A stretch of 64,000 nt of DNA from Crotalaria pallida (Eukaryota > Streptophyta > Magnoliopsida > Fabales > Fabaceae): assembly GCA_037953625.1 (NCBI GenBank), contig CM075652.1:17442501-17506500 (forward strand). The letters run 5' to 3'. The notes under the pieces are model-generated. The model searched no databases and was not told the origin of the DNA. It saw only the letters and a program-made list of their open reading frames with translations. Positions 11,235-24,232 of the stretch are shown here, in pieces (positions within the stretch are counted from its first letter, which is position 1; the number at the start of each line of letters is the position of its first letter). The translations under genes and the position numbers were made by a program.

Positions 11235-14200
11235 TCATACAAACAAATCAGGATAATCCTGACGCATCTTATTCTCTAATTCCCAAGATGCTTCTATCAC
11301 ATCACCACAAACCCAGACGACTTTGACCAGACAAATATCCTTCCCTCTAAGCTGCTTGATTCTTCGATCTTCAATGCGAACAGGCACGGCTTTAAAGGTT
11401 AGGTTCTCATGAATTTCTAAGTCATCAGGTTGGATTTTAAGGACAATGGTGGGGTCATGGACATATCTTTTCAGTTTAGACACATGGAATACATTATGAA
11501 GGTTAGCTAGTGACGGAGGCAGGGCTAATTGATAGGCTACTGGGCCGACTCTTTTTAGAATTTGATAGGGACCAATAAACTTAGGTGATAGTTTCTGGGT
11601 TTTCAAGGCTCTACTAACACCTTTGGTTGGTACTATTCTAATGAACACATGGTCTCCTTCATCAAACTCTAAGGGTTTCCTTCTTCTATCATCATAGCTT
11701 TTCTGCCTACTCTGAGCCGTCTTCATCTTCTCTTGTATCATCTTGATCTGTTCCGTGGTCTCTTGTACAAAGTCTGGTCCAACCAGAGAACTCTCCCCCA
11801 CTTGAAACCAACATAACGGTGTCTGACACTTTCTTCCATACAGGGCTTCAAATGGTGCCATTCCGATACTCGTGTGGTAGCTGTTGTAGTAAGTAAATTC
11901 CACGAGTGGCAACATTTGTTCCCAGTTCCCTTGACCTTCCAAAGCACAGGCTCGTAAGATATCGTCCAGTCACTGAATAGTCCTCTCCGTATGACCATCA
12001 GTCTGTGGATGGTATGCAGAACTTAACTTCAATCTTGAACCCAGAGCTCTATGCAGTTCTTGCCAAAATTTCGACGTAAACCTCGGGTCGCGATCTGACA
12101 CGATGCTTGATGGTACCCCATGCAGACGAACAACTTCCTTGATGTATAACTGAGTGAGCTTTTCCAAAGAGTAGCACATATTCACGGGAATGAAATGCGC
12201 CGACTTGATCAAACGATCCATGATCACCCAGATTGCATCATGACCAGTAGTTGTCCTTGGTAATCCCGACACAAAGTCCATCGAGATGCTATCCCATTTC
12301 CACAACGGAATCTCCAAGGGAAGTAATTCTCCTCCTGGCCTTTGGTGTTCCACTTTTGCCTTCTGACACACCAAGCAACATGCCACATATTCAGCCACAT
12401 CCTTCTTCAAACTAGGCCACCAAAATATCTTCTTCAGGTCCTGATACATTTTGGTAGCTCCCGGATGCATACTCATCTTGCTCTTATGTGCTTCATTCAG
12501 GATCATCCTTCTTACTTCCAAATCATCAGGTACACATATCTTTGCCCTAAAACGAAGGATTCCATCCTTCCCCTCTTGGAACTCCAACTCTTTGCCTTCT
12601 TCCATCAGCTTCTTATTTTCCATAAGTTTCTCATCCTTGTGCTGCAATTCCCGAATCCTTTGCAGAAACTCATTAGCAATCTGCAGCATCCCCATCTTGA
12701 TACTTGTCGGCTCTACTTGCATTGTCAGGCTCAGATCCCGGAATTCCTCTATCAATGCAGCTTCTCTGACCATCATCGCACTGATGTGCATTGCCTTTCT
12801 ACTTAATGCGTCCGCCACGATGTTTGCCTTCCCAGGATGGTAATGGAGCTCAAACTCATAATCCTTCAAGAACTCCATCCATCGACGCTGCCTCATATTC
12901 AACTCTTTCTGATCAAAGAGATACTTTAAACTCTTATGGTCACTAAACACCCGGAACGTAGTGCCATAGAGATAGTGCCTCCAGATCTTTAATGCAAACA
13001 CAACAGCTGCCAACTCCAGGTCATGAGTTGGGTAATTCATTTCATGAACTTTTAGCTGTCTTGAGGCGTAAGCGACGACTTGTCTCTCTTGCATCAAAAC
13101 ACTCCCAAGACCTTGTTTCGATGCATCACAATACACATCAAAACTCTTCTGTGTATCAAGCAGAACTAACACAGGAGAGGATGTCAACCTTTCCTTCAAC
13201 TCTTGGAAACTCCTTTCACACTTCTCATCCCACGTGAAAGGTTGGTCTTTCCTAGTCAACTTCGTCAAGGGTAATGCAATCTTTGAGAAACCTTCGATAA
13301 ATCTTCTATAATACCCAGCCAAACCAAGAAAGCTTCTCACCTCCGTGACCGACTTTGGTTGCTCCCATTGCAAAACCGAACTTACCTTCGTCGGATCTAC
13401 TGCTATTTCTTTATTCGAAATCACATGGCCCAAAAACTTAACCTCCTCCAGCCAGAACTCACATTTTGTAAGTTTGGCATACAACTGCTTCTCCTTTAGA
13501 ATGCTCAACACTATCCTCAAGTGTTCAGCATGTTCCTCCGGGCTCTTGGAATAAATAAGGATATCATCAATGAACACGACCACGAATGAATCTAAATAGG
13601 GTCTAAAGATTCGATTCATGTAGTCCATGAAAATAGCCGGTGCATTCGTCAATCCGAACGGCATCACAACATACTCATAATGTCTGTATCAGGATCGAAA
13701 TGCGGTCTTAGAGACATCTTCTTCTCTAATTCTGATCTGATGGTATCCTGACCTCAAATCAATCTTGGAAAATACCGAAGCCCCACGAACTTGATCCATA
13801 AGATCATCTATCCTTGGTAATGGATACTTGTTCTTGATTGTGACCTTATTCAGCTGCCGGTAGTCGATGCACATCCTCATATCTTTCTTCTTGACGAACA
13901 AAACCGGAGCACCCCAAGGTGACACACTTGGTCGGATCATCTGTTTCTGCAACAGCTCCTCAATCTGCTTCTTCATTTCATCCATCTCCGGTGGTGCCAT
14001 TCTATAAGGAGCGATAGAAATGGGACCAGCTCCCGGAATTAGGTCGATACCAAATTCAATCTCTCTTCTTGGTGGCAGACCAGGGATTTCATCCGCAAAT
14101 ACCTCCGGGAAGTCTCTGACCACAGAAATCTCCTCTATCTTCGAACCATGTTCTTCTACTTCAGTGTTGAACAGGCACATATAGCCGGAAGGTATTGGGT

Positions 14201-15563
14201 TTCTATAGATTACTATCTTTTTATCGCAATCGATAACCACTTGGTTTTGACTCAACTAGTCCATCCCCAAGATCACGTCCAATTGTGCTAAGGGTAAGCA
14301 GATTAGATCTACCTTAGAGGTTTGTCCTAACACTTCTATACAACAGTTAAGACATGCTCTAGAAACAACTACAGGAGCATTGGTAGGGGTTTCTACTTTC
14401 AAAGCATAAGGTAATTCAGACACTGGTAAACTTACCCGATCTACACATTCATATGAAACAAATGAATGCATTGCACCCGAATCAAACAAGACATGACAAA
14501 GCTGACCATTAAGCAAGTATTTACCTTGCACTAGATCAGAGGATCGGTTTGCTTCCACACCGCTAAGCGTGAAAACCCTTCCTTGAGCCATAGGCCTATC
14601 AGCAGCTCCTCTTGTGTTAGCCTTGCCCGGTTCCTTGCAGTCTCTTGCAAAATGTCCCGGCTTCCCACAGTTGAAACATCCACTGATTCCCCAACAAACA
14701 CGGCCATAATGATGGCGCTTGCACTTATCACAAAATGGAGCATCGCTCCGAAAATTCTTTCCATCCGATCCACCAACTTTCCCCTTGCCTTTCCCTCGAC
14801 GATCATACGGACCCTTACCTCGGTTGTTAAAACCTTTACGTCTCTGAGGTCCATAGTTCTGATTGTCCTTCTTTTCTGAGACTTGCAATTCTTCAGCTTT
14901 CTTGTCATCTTCATACATTCTACACATGTCCACCAGAGCAGGAAAGCTTTAAATTCGCTGGTAGCTGAAAATCGACTTCAATTTGGGTCTCAAGCCCCCT
15001 TCAAACTTGATGCATTTGCTCCTTTCATCAGGGTTGTTCTGATAGTATGGAGAGTACGTCATCAACTCCTCGAACTTGTCCGCGTACTCACCCACACTCA
15101 TACTCCCTTGCTTCAGTTGTAAAAACTCCACCTCCTTCTTTCTCCTTAAATCTTCAGGGAAATATTTATGAAGAAACTTCTCCATGAATACACCCCAATT
15201 CACATCCCTTCCCTCATATTGCAAAAGCTGAACCGTGTGATTCCACCAATTCTCGGCTTCATCTTCTAACATGTAGGTTGCATAAGCCACCTTCTGAGCT
15301 TCCGAACACTCCAAGGTTCTCAGAATCTTATCCATGGTGTGAATCCACTTATTGGCCTCTTCCGGTTTAAATCCTCCTTAAAACTTAGGCGGATTGCAAC
15401 TCCTGAAATCAGCCAAACTCTTCGCCTCGGTGTTACCCACATTACACTGATGAGGCGGATTAACCGGTTGAGATGGTTGCTGAGATTGTAGCTGCATAGC
15501 CTCCAATACCGTGGTGATCCTTTCTAACATCGCATTGGTCTGATTTTGGTTTCTAGTTGCCAT
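11235..15563 (-). pseudogene. Chromovirus gag-pol polyprotein, five in-frame stops
   Basis: One uninterrupted frame of 1443 codons carries Gag, a CCHC knuckle (CFNCGKPGHFARDC, near residue 297), protease (LFDSGAMHSFV), reverse transcriptase (FIDDILIYS, near 665; [15 protein letters not shown]), RNase H ([27 protein letters not shown]), integrase (HHCC zinc region [11 protein letters not shown]...[13 protein letters not shown] in MDFVSGLP and SDRDPRFTS) and a C-terminal chromodomain-like tail (RIEDRRIKQLRGKDICLVKV...SWELENKMRQDYPDLF). This order is Ty3/Gypsy. Stops at 15378 (TAA), 14949 (TAA), 14256 (TAG replacing the W of GMDWL), 13689 (TGA) and 11970 (TGA; element A has Ser there) break it. 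No frameshift is present, so decay is recent and by point changes. Mobilisation would need proteins from another copy. Confidence 0.93.
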
Positions 15564-15836
15564 AATAGACCTGCGCTATGGGCTTATGGTCACATATGTT
15601 GAACTAAAGAAACTTTAATTACACCACTTATACTAAGGCTATAGCTTAAAATTCTAAATTCACATTCAATTGCATCTTGTGCTCAAAAGAGACAAGATAC
15701 AAACAAGTCAATTGTATCTAAAGCTCAGTAAGCAAGATACTAACAGTCAAGATAATGAACATGCCTTGGAGATACCTGCTTGATGTTGATGGCTACCTTT
15801 CTGAAACTACTTCCACTACCACCGGATCTGACTTTT
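15564..15836 (-). other. Element B untranslated leader
   Basis: Non-coding stretch between primer site and gag start (ATGGCAACTAGAAACCAAAA in element sense). It contains an imperfect direct repeat around CAATTGTATCT/CAAGATAC at 15670-15750. Nothing else recognised. Confidence 0.6.
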
Positions 15837-15848
15837 GATCTGATACCA
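15837..15848 (-). other. Primer binding site (tRNA-Met type) of element B
   Basis: Minus strand TGGTATCAGATC lies 5 nt after the LTR end (GTGTCACA). It matches the usual plant initiator-Met primer site TGGTATCAGAGC except near its end. Confidence 0.8.
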
Positions 15849-16563
15849 CTTGGTGTGACACCCTTTCGAATACATCCAGTATAATATAGTAATTAAGTTA
15901 TTATATTGGAGAAGATATGGACTTGTAAGTATTATAAAATGTAAAAGTAAAATTTTCTTTTAAAGCGGGTGCACAAACCAAAATTTGGAATAATTGGAGA
16001 AGAACTTCTAACTCATTTCAAACAGTTGTATCGAATTCGGCAATTTCTAAAACCTTTTCATGAATTGGGTAACATTCGTGTTTCGAAATCGTATTTATAT
16101 AATAGAAGGTAAATGAAGCTACCCTTGCTTTGATTCGCGAAATTGATACCATGTAGCCGAACTCGTTTAATGATTAAATCAGAGTAAGCGGATAATTATA
16201 GGACTATACAATTAAATAAAAGATAAACATAGGTTTGATATATATATATATATACATAAGAAAAGAGTCATAAGTACATAGTCCCAACATAAGTCTCCAA
16301 GATCCATATACAACTCCATAGAGATCTATGCTCAAGATAAAACCATAACCCTAGAGTGCTCAAAAGTATATCTACAATATATACATAACCAAAATATGAA
16401 CTCTAGAGGTGGTCACATAGATCTGGCAACATCAGCAGCAGTAGTAGTAGTCTCCAAGCAGCAAAAGAGTAACATCATCATCAGCAGCAGCAGCAGCAAA
16501 ATCTCGTCCACAGCAACGTCACATCGGATCCTTACATCCTCATCATACACCATATACACATAC

Positions 16564-18618
16564 CTAGGGATCGTCATCCCTCCAGTCACTCCCAGAAGAA
16601 TGCACGACAGGCTCGCCTCCGCTCTCGTCCTCCACCGGATCCTCCTCAATCTCCTCCGAAGGAGAGTGTACCCTACCACTGGGTACAGGGTCGGGAGATG
16701 GTGAGACCCTAGTTGGGCTCCTCAGATCAGAAAGGGGAGTCTCCTTGCGGACGACTCTAGAAGAAAAAGGGTGTGAGCGGGTAGGTCGAAAACGAAAACT
16801 GTGATAAGAGCGAGCTGGTCGTGTGGGAGGTGGTCCATGGTATGTGTAAAACGGGGGTACGTGCATAGTGTATATGATGGGAATCCTAAATCTACGAGGA
16901 CGAAATCGAATCAACGGGTTCGGGTGGTAGAAGGTGATCTCCACCTCTCCCTCGAACACCGCGCGATGGTCCTCATAGTGTTGGAAACCAACAAGCGGGC
17001 TAAGCAAATACTAGAGGGGGGGTGAATAGTATTTTGAAGCACTAATACCAAATATTTCGATTGATAATTGAAGAATGGAGCTTAGACTGAATTTTCTGGA
17101 ATCAGAAACAAAAGACTCGAGTCTTTTGTGAAATACTCGAGTTTTTCAGGATGAACAACTCGAGTCTTTTCTGAAATACTCGAGTTTTTACTATCAGATA
17201 GCAGAAAAACCAGAAACGAAAATTCAGCAATTTAACTCAAATCAATTCAATAATAAACAGGAACTTATCCAACAGAATAGCAAGTAATCTAAATAACTTT
17301 TAACACAAAGATTCCTTGAACTTGCTACCTAATTGTATAAATCCTAATTGATTGAAATGACTCAAGTCTATTGAGCTAGAAAGTAGATTAAAAGCAATAA
17401 ACCAACACTCAAGCAATTTTATCCTGGTTCACTCCAACAATGAGCTACATCCAGTCCTCCTAATCACTTAGGAGTTTCTACTAATAATCAAATTGTTAGA
17501 AATTACAAAGGATTGCTTGAGAATGGCCTCACTCAACCTAACCCTTTCAAGAGTGTACCAAACTCTTGATTTCTACCCCAATTTGATTCCGGTGATTGAA
17601 GAACTCTTCACAAAGCTTCCTTGAACTCCCTTCAAGAAACTCCACCGGGCAAGGAACCTCCTAGTCTTGTGCTTGAGAACCTCTCAAGACTTCCAACACC
17701 CTAAGCCACTTAGGGTTTGCTTGGGAACAATCCAAGACTTTGAATAATCAAGCTTTTTGTATGTGTATTACTAATCTCACAATGGATTAGCACAAATAAG
17801 CACAGCTCAATGTAAGAATTGAGGCCTAAAACTCAACTTGGAATAAAATGACAATATGAGTGAGAAGTTGAGTTTTTTTTTTGGGAATTAACACTTGAGA
17901 AAAGGAAATTATGAAAGCTTGTGATCAATAATGTGTTGTTGTCTTGTTTGTTCTTGGACAAATTCAAAGAGAAATTTTACAATAAGGTTCTGAATTGCTC
18001 TCTTGGGTTGGATGAGACTCAAATGCCCTCAATTGGGTTTTTGAGTTTCTCCAACGTTCATTTTTGCTGACTGGACAAAAATACTCGAGTCTTTTGGTAA
18101 AAACTCGAGTCTTTTTGGTCGGTCACGAGTGAATTGGTGCACGAACAAGACTAACGGTCATAATTGCTGACCTGGCACAAATACTCGAGTTTTTCTACAA
18201 ATACTCGAGTGTATACTCGAGTCTTTTTCAAAATACTCGAGTATTTTGATCAGATATGGGAAAAATTATTTTTCAATTTTATTTTTCCTCTCAAGTATTA
18301 ATTTTTGGTCAATCTCAACTTAATAAACATATAAAAATTTATTCCTAGAAGAGACTAACTATTTCTACCCACTCTCAACCACTCTCAACATAAATTAGAA
18401 ATTTACAATTAATATTTGATTGAGAATGATTGGGCACTTGTCTTCTTTTCTTGACTTCTTGTTGATGTTGATGTTGCAATATCTTCAAGGCATGATTTGT
18501 TAATTATTTTGTCATCATCAAAACATAATCCACATAATTAGGAGCATTGAATTCACACATAGATCCATATGCCACTAGGAAGTGGCCGGATCTCGATGCA
18601 AGCGATGTAACGAGACAT
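16564..18618 (-). CDS. LTR-encoded ORF, intact apart from a solo-LTR insertion; unknown product
   Basis: ATG at 18618. The frame runs to the insertion point, resumes at 16978 and ends with TAG at 16564. Without 16979-18562 it is 471 bp, 156 residues, no internal stop. The protein starts MSRYIACIEIRPLPSG, has a central basic aromatic segment (RFRPRRFRIPIIYTMHVPPF, YTYHGPPPTRPARSYHSFRF), then a Pro/Ser-rich stretch and an acidic tail (SEEIEEDPVEDESGGEP). No signal peptide or membrane helix is apparent. The same ORF is in all four Tekay-type LTRs of the window. It lies in the transcribed part of the LTR, upstream of the primer site and gag. A basic core with an acidic tail is compatible with nucleic-acid or chaperone-like binding, but that is speculation; I do not recognise the family. 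Confidence 0.65.
16979..18557 (+). mobile_element. Solo LTR of a SIRE/Maximus-like Copia element
   Basis: TGTTGGAAACCAACAAGCGG starts and TTCACA ends a 1579 bp non-coding block flanked by CATAG (16974-16978 and 18558-18562). Comparison with the uninterrupted LTR at 8770 shows exactly what was inserted. The early AGGGGGGGTGAATAGT phrase is typical of SIRE-type LTRs. ACTCGAGT/ACTCGAGTC blocks lie at 17115-17190 and 18080-18245. A second copy of this LTR family is at 46703. No internal domain remains, consistent with LTR-LTR recombination. Confidence 0.93.
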
Positions 18619-21369
18619 CACCTACAAGGGCATAGGGGTAAGCATTTCTATACACATAATCAACAGAGTATAAATTTGTACAATATGAGTATGTAAATAT
18701 GCAACAATTAACAACAATCACATTTAGCACTTAGCAGTTATTGAATGCACATAGGATGCTCATACTCATTTCGTTTATTACACTTAATTTAAATGAGTGA
18801 CATGATGCATGAATTTAGCTCTCAAGCCTATCTTCATCAAACTATATCACTCTCTGACGTCCATCCCTGACGACCCAGCACTCAACCGTGCGTTGTATTC
18901 CTAGGTATACAACAATTCGTACATTCACCTAGAATGTACACGACAAGCTTGGAATCCATGCCACCCGATCATATCCCGTCATCCAAACGGACCGTCATCC
19001 AAACGGTATAATCATATCGGCATCCACTAAGCCGACCACGTCAACAACGTGTCATCAAGCAAGCGTATTGGCGCTCCCAGAGGCCCTCCACATGTTTACC
19101 AAAAACATGATATACGTCCTACCATCCAACTCCAGAATGAATGCATCACTTTCTAAGCTTAAAGGAAATTGATTAATACATTACTGGCCATCTAGGCATA
19201 TTTTATCTTTAAAAAGAACCGTCACCAAACGGTACACTTATATTAATCAATCTCTTTTAAGTTCAGATCCTTTGGATTATCATAGTTAAATTCTTAACCA
19301 ACTAAGTCAGAATTGAAAATGGTGTTTCTCAGGTTCTGGTAAATTACTCGAGTATAATTCAACATACTTGAGTGTTTTTCAACTTTTCCAGATTACTCGA
19401 GTGTTCTTAGGGTTACTCGAGAGTTCATGACTTTATGGGGATTTGGGTTTCAAATTCATTAAATTACTGGAGTAGTTCATGGGTTACTCGAGTGTTCATC
19501 ATGATTTCCAGAATACTCGAGTCACCCCTTCATTACTCGAGTGGTTTGCCTTAACATGTCCCCAGGTCTTACTCGATACTCGAGTACTAGACACGATACT
19601 CGAGTGTTCTTGCTCAAATTACATTGTTTTACAAACATTTTACTCGAGTACCCTGTCCAATACTCGAGTGTTTCACAGCAGAACAGACTGAAATCTTAGT
19701 TTTAACACACCATTTTCAGTTCTACTCAATTCTAGTCCAATCCAGGGATCCACAAAGTTCATATATCATAAATAGAACATGTTACAACACTCATTTCATA
19801 TCAAATTACAGATTTGACAGAGAATCAATCCTTAATGCATAAAATACACAATTTGACAACTCAACACTTCAAATTGCATAATAAGCACAATACTCATGAA
19901 ATAGTGTTCATTTAAGTTCACATGCATGATTTAGAACTTGCTCAACACAGTTTTAGAGCATGACTTGGTCTCCAAACCAAAGTTCCTATTCAATCTAAGC
20001 CCTTAGAGCCTCTTGGTGGCTCTCTAATGCATTTAATGGAATTTAAACTCTATCTAGTGTACGAAATTACTTCCCCTTACCTCTCAGACGTGAATCAACA
20101 AAGGATTTGCAAGAAAAAGGCTCCTCAACACCCAGAACAGCTTTAAGCATCACATGCAGAGCAGTTTGAGTGCACCACCAAAATTGAATTGGTTCACACA
20201 TGAAACAGAGATAAGAATTGGGGATTTTAGATTTTCTATACTCTATGCAACACATACTAACTATAGAAATCGAATTTGGAACTCAAGGACTCGTGAGCTT
20301 ACCAGAAATCAAATTCAAAGTAAGCTCCAAACACAGCTTGACCAAGAACAACTCCACTTCCAAGCCTTGAATCTTCCACCACACTTACTCAATCCTCCTG
20401 ATTTTGGTGTTTATACAAAGCTCGTGATGTGAGCTTTGTATTAGTGTTTGATTTGTGGTTCAATTTGACACAGAGAAAGAGAATTGAAGGAGACGAATCA
20501 AGAACCCTAGCTGCTCCAACAACTTCGAATTTGGCCAAGAATCTCCACAAATTGGTGTTGCTGAGCTTAAATAGAGTGAGGAAACACTCATGCAGGTCGA
20601 CACGACTACTATGGTGGTGGCAAGGTGATGATTTCGTGTCAACGACACGGAATCGTTGATGGTGACTCACCAAACGCACTAACTCGTGCAACTCTGTCCA
20701 GAATACTCGAGTATTCCAGAAAATACTCGAGTTTTTTACCCAGTTTTTGAAAAATAATAATTTTATTTAATTTCCCTCCAAAACCTTTCCTATAATTGCT
20801 TCTAGGTCCCAACCCAGGGACTAATATGCAAAAATATTATTTCTTGCATTATTATATTTATTAAATACTTTCACGTACATTCTCTAACTACATAAACACA
20901 TATTTTAATCAAGGATTAATAGAGAAATCATTAATTATGATTAATTTATAATTAACATTTCATTAATCGGGGATTAAAATTTTGGGGTGTTACAATATCA
21001 GAGTAAGCGGAAATAGCAGGACTATGCACAAGTTGTAATATAAACATAAGATATATATATATAAGAGTGTGTGTGTGTGTGTGTGTGTCATAAGATACAT
21101 AGTCCAAGAGTCAAGTCTCCAAGATTTGATACAAGCCCATAACAAAATAAACCAAAACTCTAGAGTTCTCATAAGTATATCTACAATATATACATCTCAA
21201 AATATAAAACTCCAGAGCTGGTCATATATGACAAGTAGCAGCAGCAGTAGTAGTAGAAGTCTCCTAGAAGCAGCAGTAGTAGTCATCATCCAACATCAGC
21301 AACATCATCTCCTCCATAGCATCCATCACACCGGATCCCTGATCCTCATCATCTACCCTATGCACATAC

Positions 21370-21840
21370 CTAGGGATCATCGTCCCTCCACTAACTCCCG
21401 GTAGAGTGAACGACAGGCTCGCCTTCGCTCTCGTCCTCAACAGGGTCCTCCTCTATCTCATCTGAAGGAGTGGGTACCCTTCCACTGGGTACAAGGTCTG
21501 GTGATGGCGAGACCCTAACAGGACTCATCGGATCAGATAGGGGAGTCTCCTCTCAGACGACTCTAGAAGTAAAAGGGTGTGAGCGGGTAAGTCGAAATCG
21601 AAAACTATGATATGAGCGAGTTGGTCGTGTGGGAGGTGGTCCATGGTAAGTGTAAAAGGGTGGTACATGCATAGTGTATATGATGGGGATCCTAAATCTA
21701 CAAGGACAAAATCGAATCAGCGGGTTGGGGTGAGAGAAGGTAACCTCTACCTCACCCTCAAATACCGCTCGGTGATCCTCGTAGATCCATATGCCACTAG
21801 GAAGTGGTCGGATCTCGATGCAAGCGATGTAACGTTACAT
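21370..21840 (-). pseudogene. LTR-encoded ORF, copy in element A LTR
   Basis: Again exactly 471 bp between the homologous ATG and final TAG, without indels, although the surrounding LTR has many. The second codon is TAA (MSRY has become M-stop-RY), there is a TGA after SRVV and a TAG after GS. The central RFRIPIIYTMHVPPFYTYHG segment is preserved. The TAG after GS is shared with the solo-LTR copy at 44944, so the original stop may lie there, seven codons earlier than in element B. Confidence 0.65.
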
Positions 21841-22559
21841 CACCTACAAGGGCACAAGGATAAGCAATTCTATACACATAATAAATAGAGCATAAATAAT
21901 TGTACAACATAAATATGAATGTATGCAGCAATAAACAACAACCACATTTAGCATTTAGCAATTAGTTTATGCAAGTAGAATGCTCATACTAATTTTCATT
22001 TATCAACTTTAATTTAGATGAGTGGCGTGATGTATGAGTCTAGCTGTCAACCCTAACTCCATCAATCTATGACACTCTCTGACATCCATCCTTTACTTCA
22101 TATCAGCACTCAACAGTGCGTTGTACACCTAGGTGTACAACATTCGTACATTCACCTAGAATGTACACGACAAGCTTGGAAATGGTACATAACGTGCTCC
22201 TCGAGCAACGTCCCGTCGTCTTAACGGAATAACCATATCATTAGCATCTCACTTTCGCTGGCCACATCGTCAACCATAATGTGTCATCAAGCAAGCCGTC
22301 AGTTGGCACTCCCAGAGGCCCTCCTCATGTTACCAAAACATGAAAAACGATCTAACACCCGAACTCCAGGATGAATGCAATTTCTTAACTTAAAAGAATT
22401 GATTGACATAGCTCAATTAATAATATCTCACATTATTAATTTAATGATTTCATGTCATCATCAATCAATTGCTTTTAAGTCTTAGATCTCTTGGATTATT
22501 ATCACTAGATATTAACATAATGATTCAGAATTAAGAATGGAATTTTTAAGTTTTCTGAT

Positions 22560-22910
22560 AAAAAAAGACTCGAGTATTCCTCATAGGACTCAAGTAGTTC
22601 TTCAAACTGTCCAATAGACTCGAGTGGTTTATGAACAGACTCGAGTTGATCATAAATTTCCAGAAAGTTCTTGATTCAGGTTTTCTCAAAATACTCGAGT
22701 CATTCATGATACACTCGATTCGTTCATTAACCCAGAAGACTCGAGTGATTCATGCAAGACTCGAGTGGTTCATCAGAAAAGTTCATTGGTGCATCAGTCA
22801 ATACCCAAGTCTTGGACCAGAGACTCAAGTGATGGTGCCAGTAGACGCACTGGTGCATCATAAAACACTCGAGTCTCGAGTCAAAGACTCGAGTCTTGAC
22901 AGACAGTGGA
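22560..22910. repeat. Degenerate ACTCGAGT array in element A LTR
   Basis: GACTCGAGT-type sites recur about ten times with varied spacers, several degenerated (ACTCAAGT, ACTCGATT). It occupies the same position as the arrays in element B and the TAATCGATTA sites in the solo LTR at 44100-44215. Confidence 0.8.
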
Positions 22911-24232
22911 CAGTGAAAACTGAGTTTTGACATGCCATTTTCATTTCTAACCAATTCCAATCCAATCCAATGATCAACAGAGTTAATATAAAAAATATTA
23001 AACATGTTCAAGCATTTAGAACACATCAAATTACAAGATTATGCATAAAACTTAGAAAATTCACAACTTAACATATCAATTTGCATCATACACAGAATAC
23101 TCATGATTTTTAGTTCTAAATAGCTTGCATGCAACATATAAAACTTGCTCAAAACAACTTTAGAGCACAGGTTGGTCTCCAAACCAATTTCCCTATTCAA
23201 ACTAAGCCCTTAGAGCCTCTTGGTGGCTCTCTAATCAAATTCCTGTTATTTAAACTCTATCTAGTGAATAGAAAGCTTTCCCCTTACCTCTTTGACGTGT
23301 ACCAACAGAAAGTTTTGAAAGAAAAGCTCCACAACACAGAGAACCACTTCAAGCACCAACATGCAGAGCTGTTTGAGTGGAGCACCAAAATCGAATTGGT
23401 TGGCACATGAAACAACAATAAGAATTGGGGAAATTAGTTTCCCTAGATTTTGTGAAACACAAACTAACTAAAGAAACAAGTTTGAGACTTAGAGGGTACG
23501 TGAGCTTACCAAAATCAATGACCAAAGTAAGCTCCAGAAACTGTTGACAACACACAAGCCTCCACTTTCGAGCTCCAATTCTTCCAACACACAAACTCTC
23601 TACTCACGATTTTGGTGTCTATACAAAGCTTGTGATGTGAGCGTTGTATTAGTGTATGATTTGTGACTTGAATCAAAACAGAGAGGGAGAATCGATTAAG
23701 CGAACTCAGGAACCCTAATGCACTAAGTCTTCAACAATTTGGCAAAATGGTTGATTCCCATCAACAATTGAGTTTAAATACATGGGTTAGATGGCCATGC
23801 ACAGCGACACGAAGGCTAGGGACGTGTAGTGGTGGTGTTTTCGTGTCAACGGTGGAGAATCGTTGGTGGTGACTCACCAAAACACACTAACTCGCCCCAC
23901 GTTGACCAGAATACTCGAGTCTTCTGAGAAACACTCGAGTATTTTGGTCAATTTTTGAAAAATATTTATTTTATTTTCTTTCCCTCCAAAACCTTTCCTA
24001 TAATTACTTCTAGGTCCCAAAGCAGGGACTAATGTGCAAAATATTTATATTTATTCATAAATATAATTTCCAAGCCACATTCACACATTTTCTAATAACA
24101 TAAACATAGATTTTAATCAAAGATTAAAACAGAAATAATTAATTATAATGAACTTTATCATTAACATTTCATTAATCAGGGATTAAAATTTTGGGGTGTT
24201 ACACTACTCCCCCACTTACAAGGAAATTCAAC

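Larger units (their letters stand above)
7661..20994 (-). mobile_element. Complete Tekay/Del-like chromovirus 'B' (Ty3/Gypsy)
   Basis: Two long direct LTRs (7661-11192 and 15854-20994, the latter containing a 1.6 kb insertion) flank a minus-strand gag-pol with a chromodomain-like end. LTR ends are TG...CA (TGTAACACCCC...GTGTCACA in element sense). A polypurine tract abuts the left LTR and a tRNA-Met type primer site abuts the right LTR. The target-site duplication is ATATC (7656-7660 and 20995-20999). Long LTRs (about 3.5 kb) and the chromodomain place it in the Tekay/Del group. It inserted into the LTR of a relative, element A. Five in-frame stops disable its polyprotein. Confidence 0.95.
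15854..20994 (-). repeat. Element B 5' LTR, split by a solo LTR
   Basis: Homologous to 7661-11192 throughout. Removing 16979-18557 and one TSD copy leaves about 3557 bp. Small differences from the 3' LTR include a short duplication of GACCGTCATCCAAACGG near 18980 and scattered substitutions. ACTCGAGT arrays lie at 19340-19690 and 20700-20735. The non-coding remainder (18620-19330, 19700-20690) matches the other LTR. Confidence 0.93.
20995..24203 (-). mobile_element. Tekay-like element A, main part of its LTR
   Basis: This continues the LTR interrupted at 7660. With 7312-7655 it totals about 3.55 kb, the full family length. It ends in GGGGTGTTACA (24193-24203), next to a polypurine tract (CTACTCCCCCACTT on plus). 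It differs from element B by many substitutions and indels, so it is an older relative. A (GT)n run is at 21067-21088. A TATA-like GTATTTAAAC lies on the minus strand near 23775. Palindrome arrays are at 22565-22900 and 23910-23945. Confidence 0.9.

Noticed and set aside
12342..12843. Plus-strand ORFs of 130-154 codons opposite gag-pol
   Set aside because: They are antisense shadows of the integrase and RNase H coding sequence.
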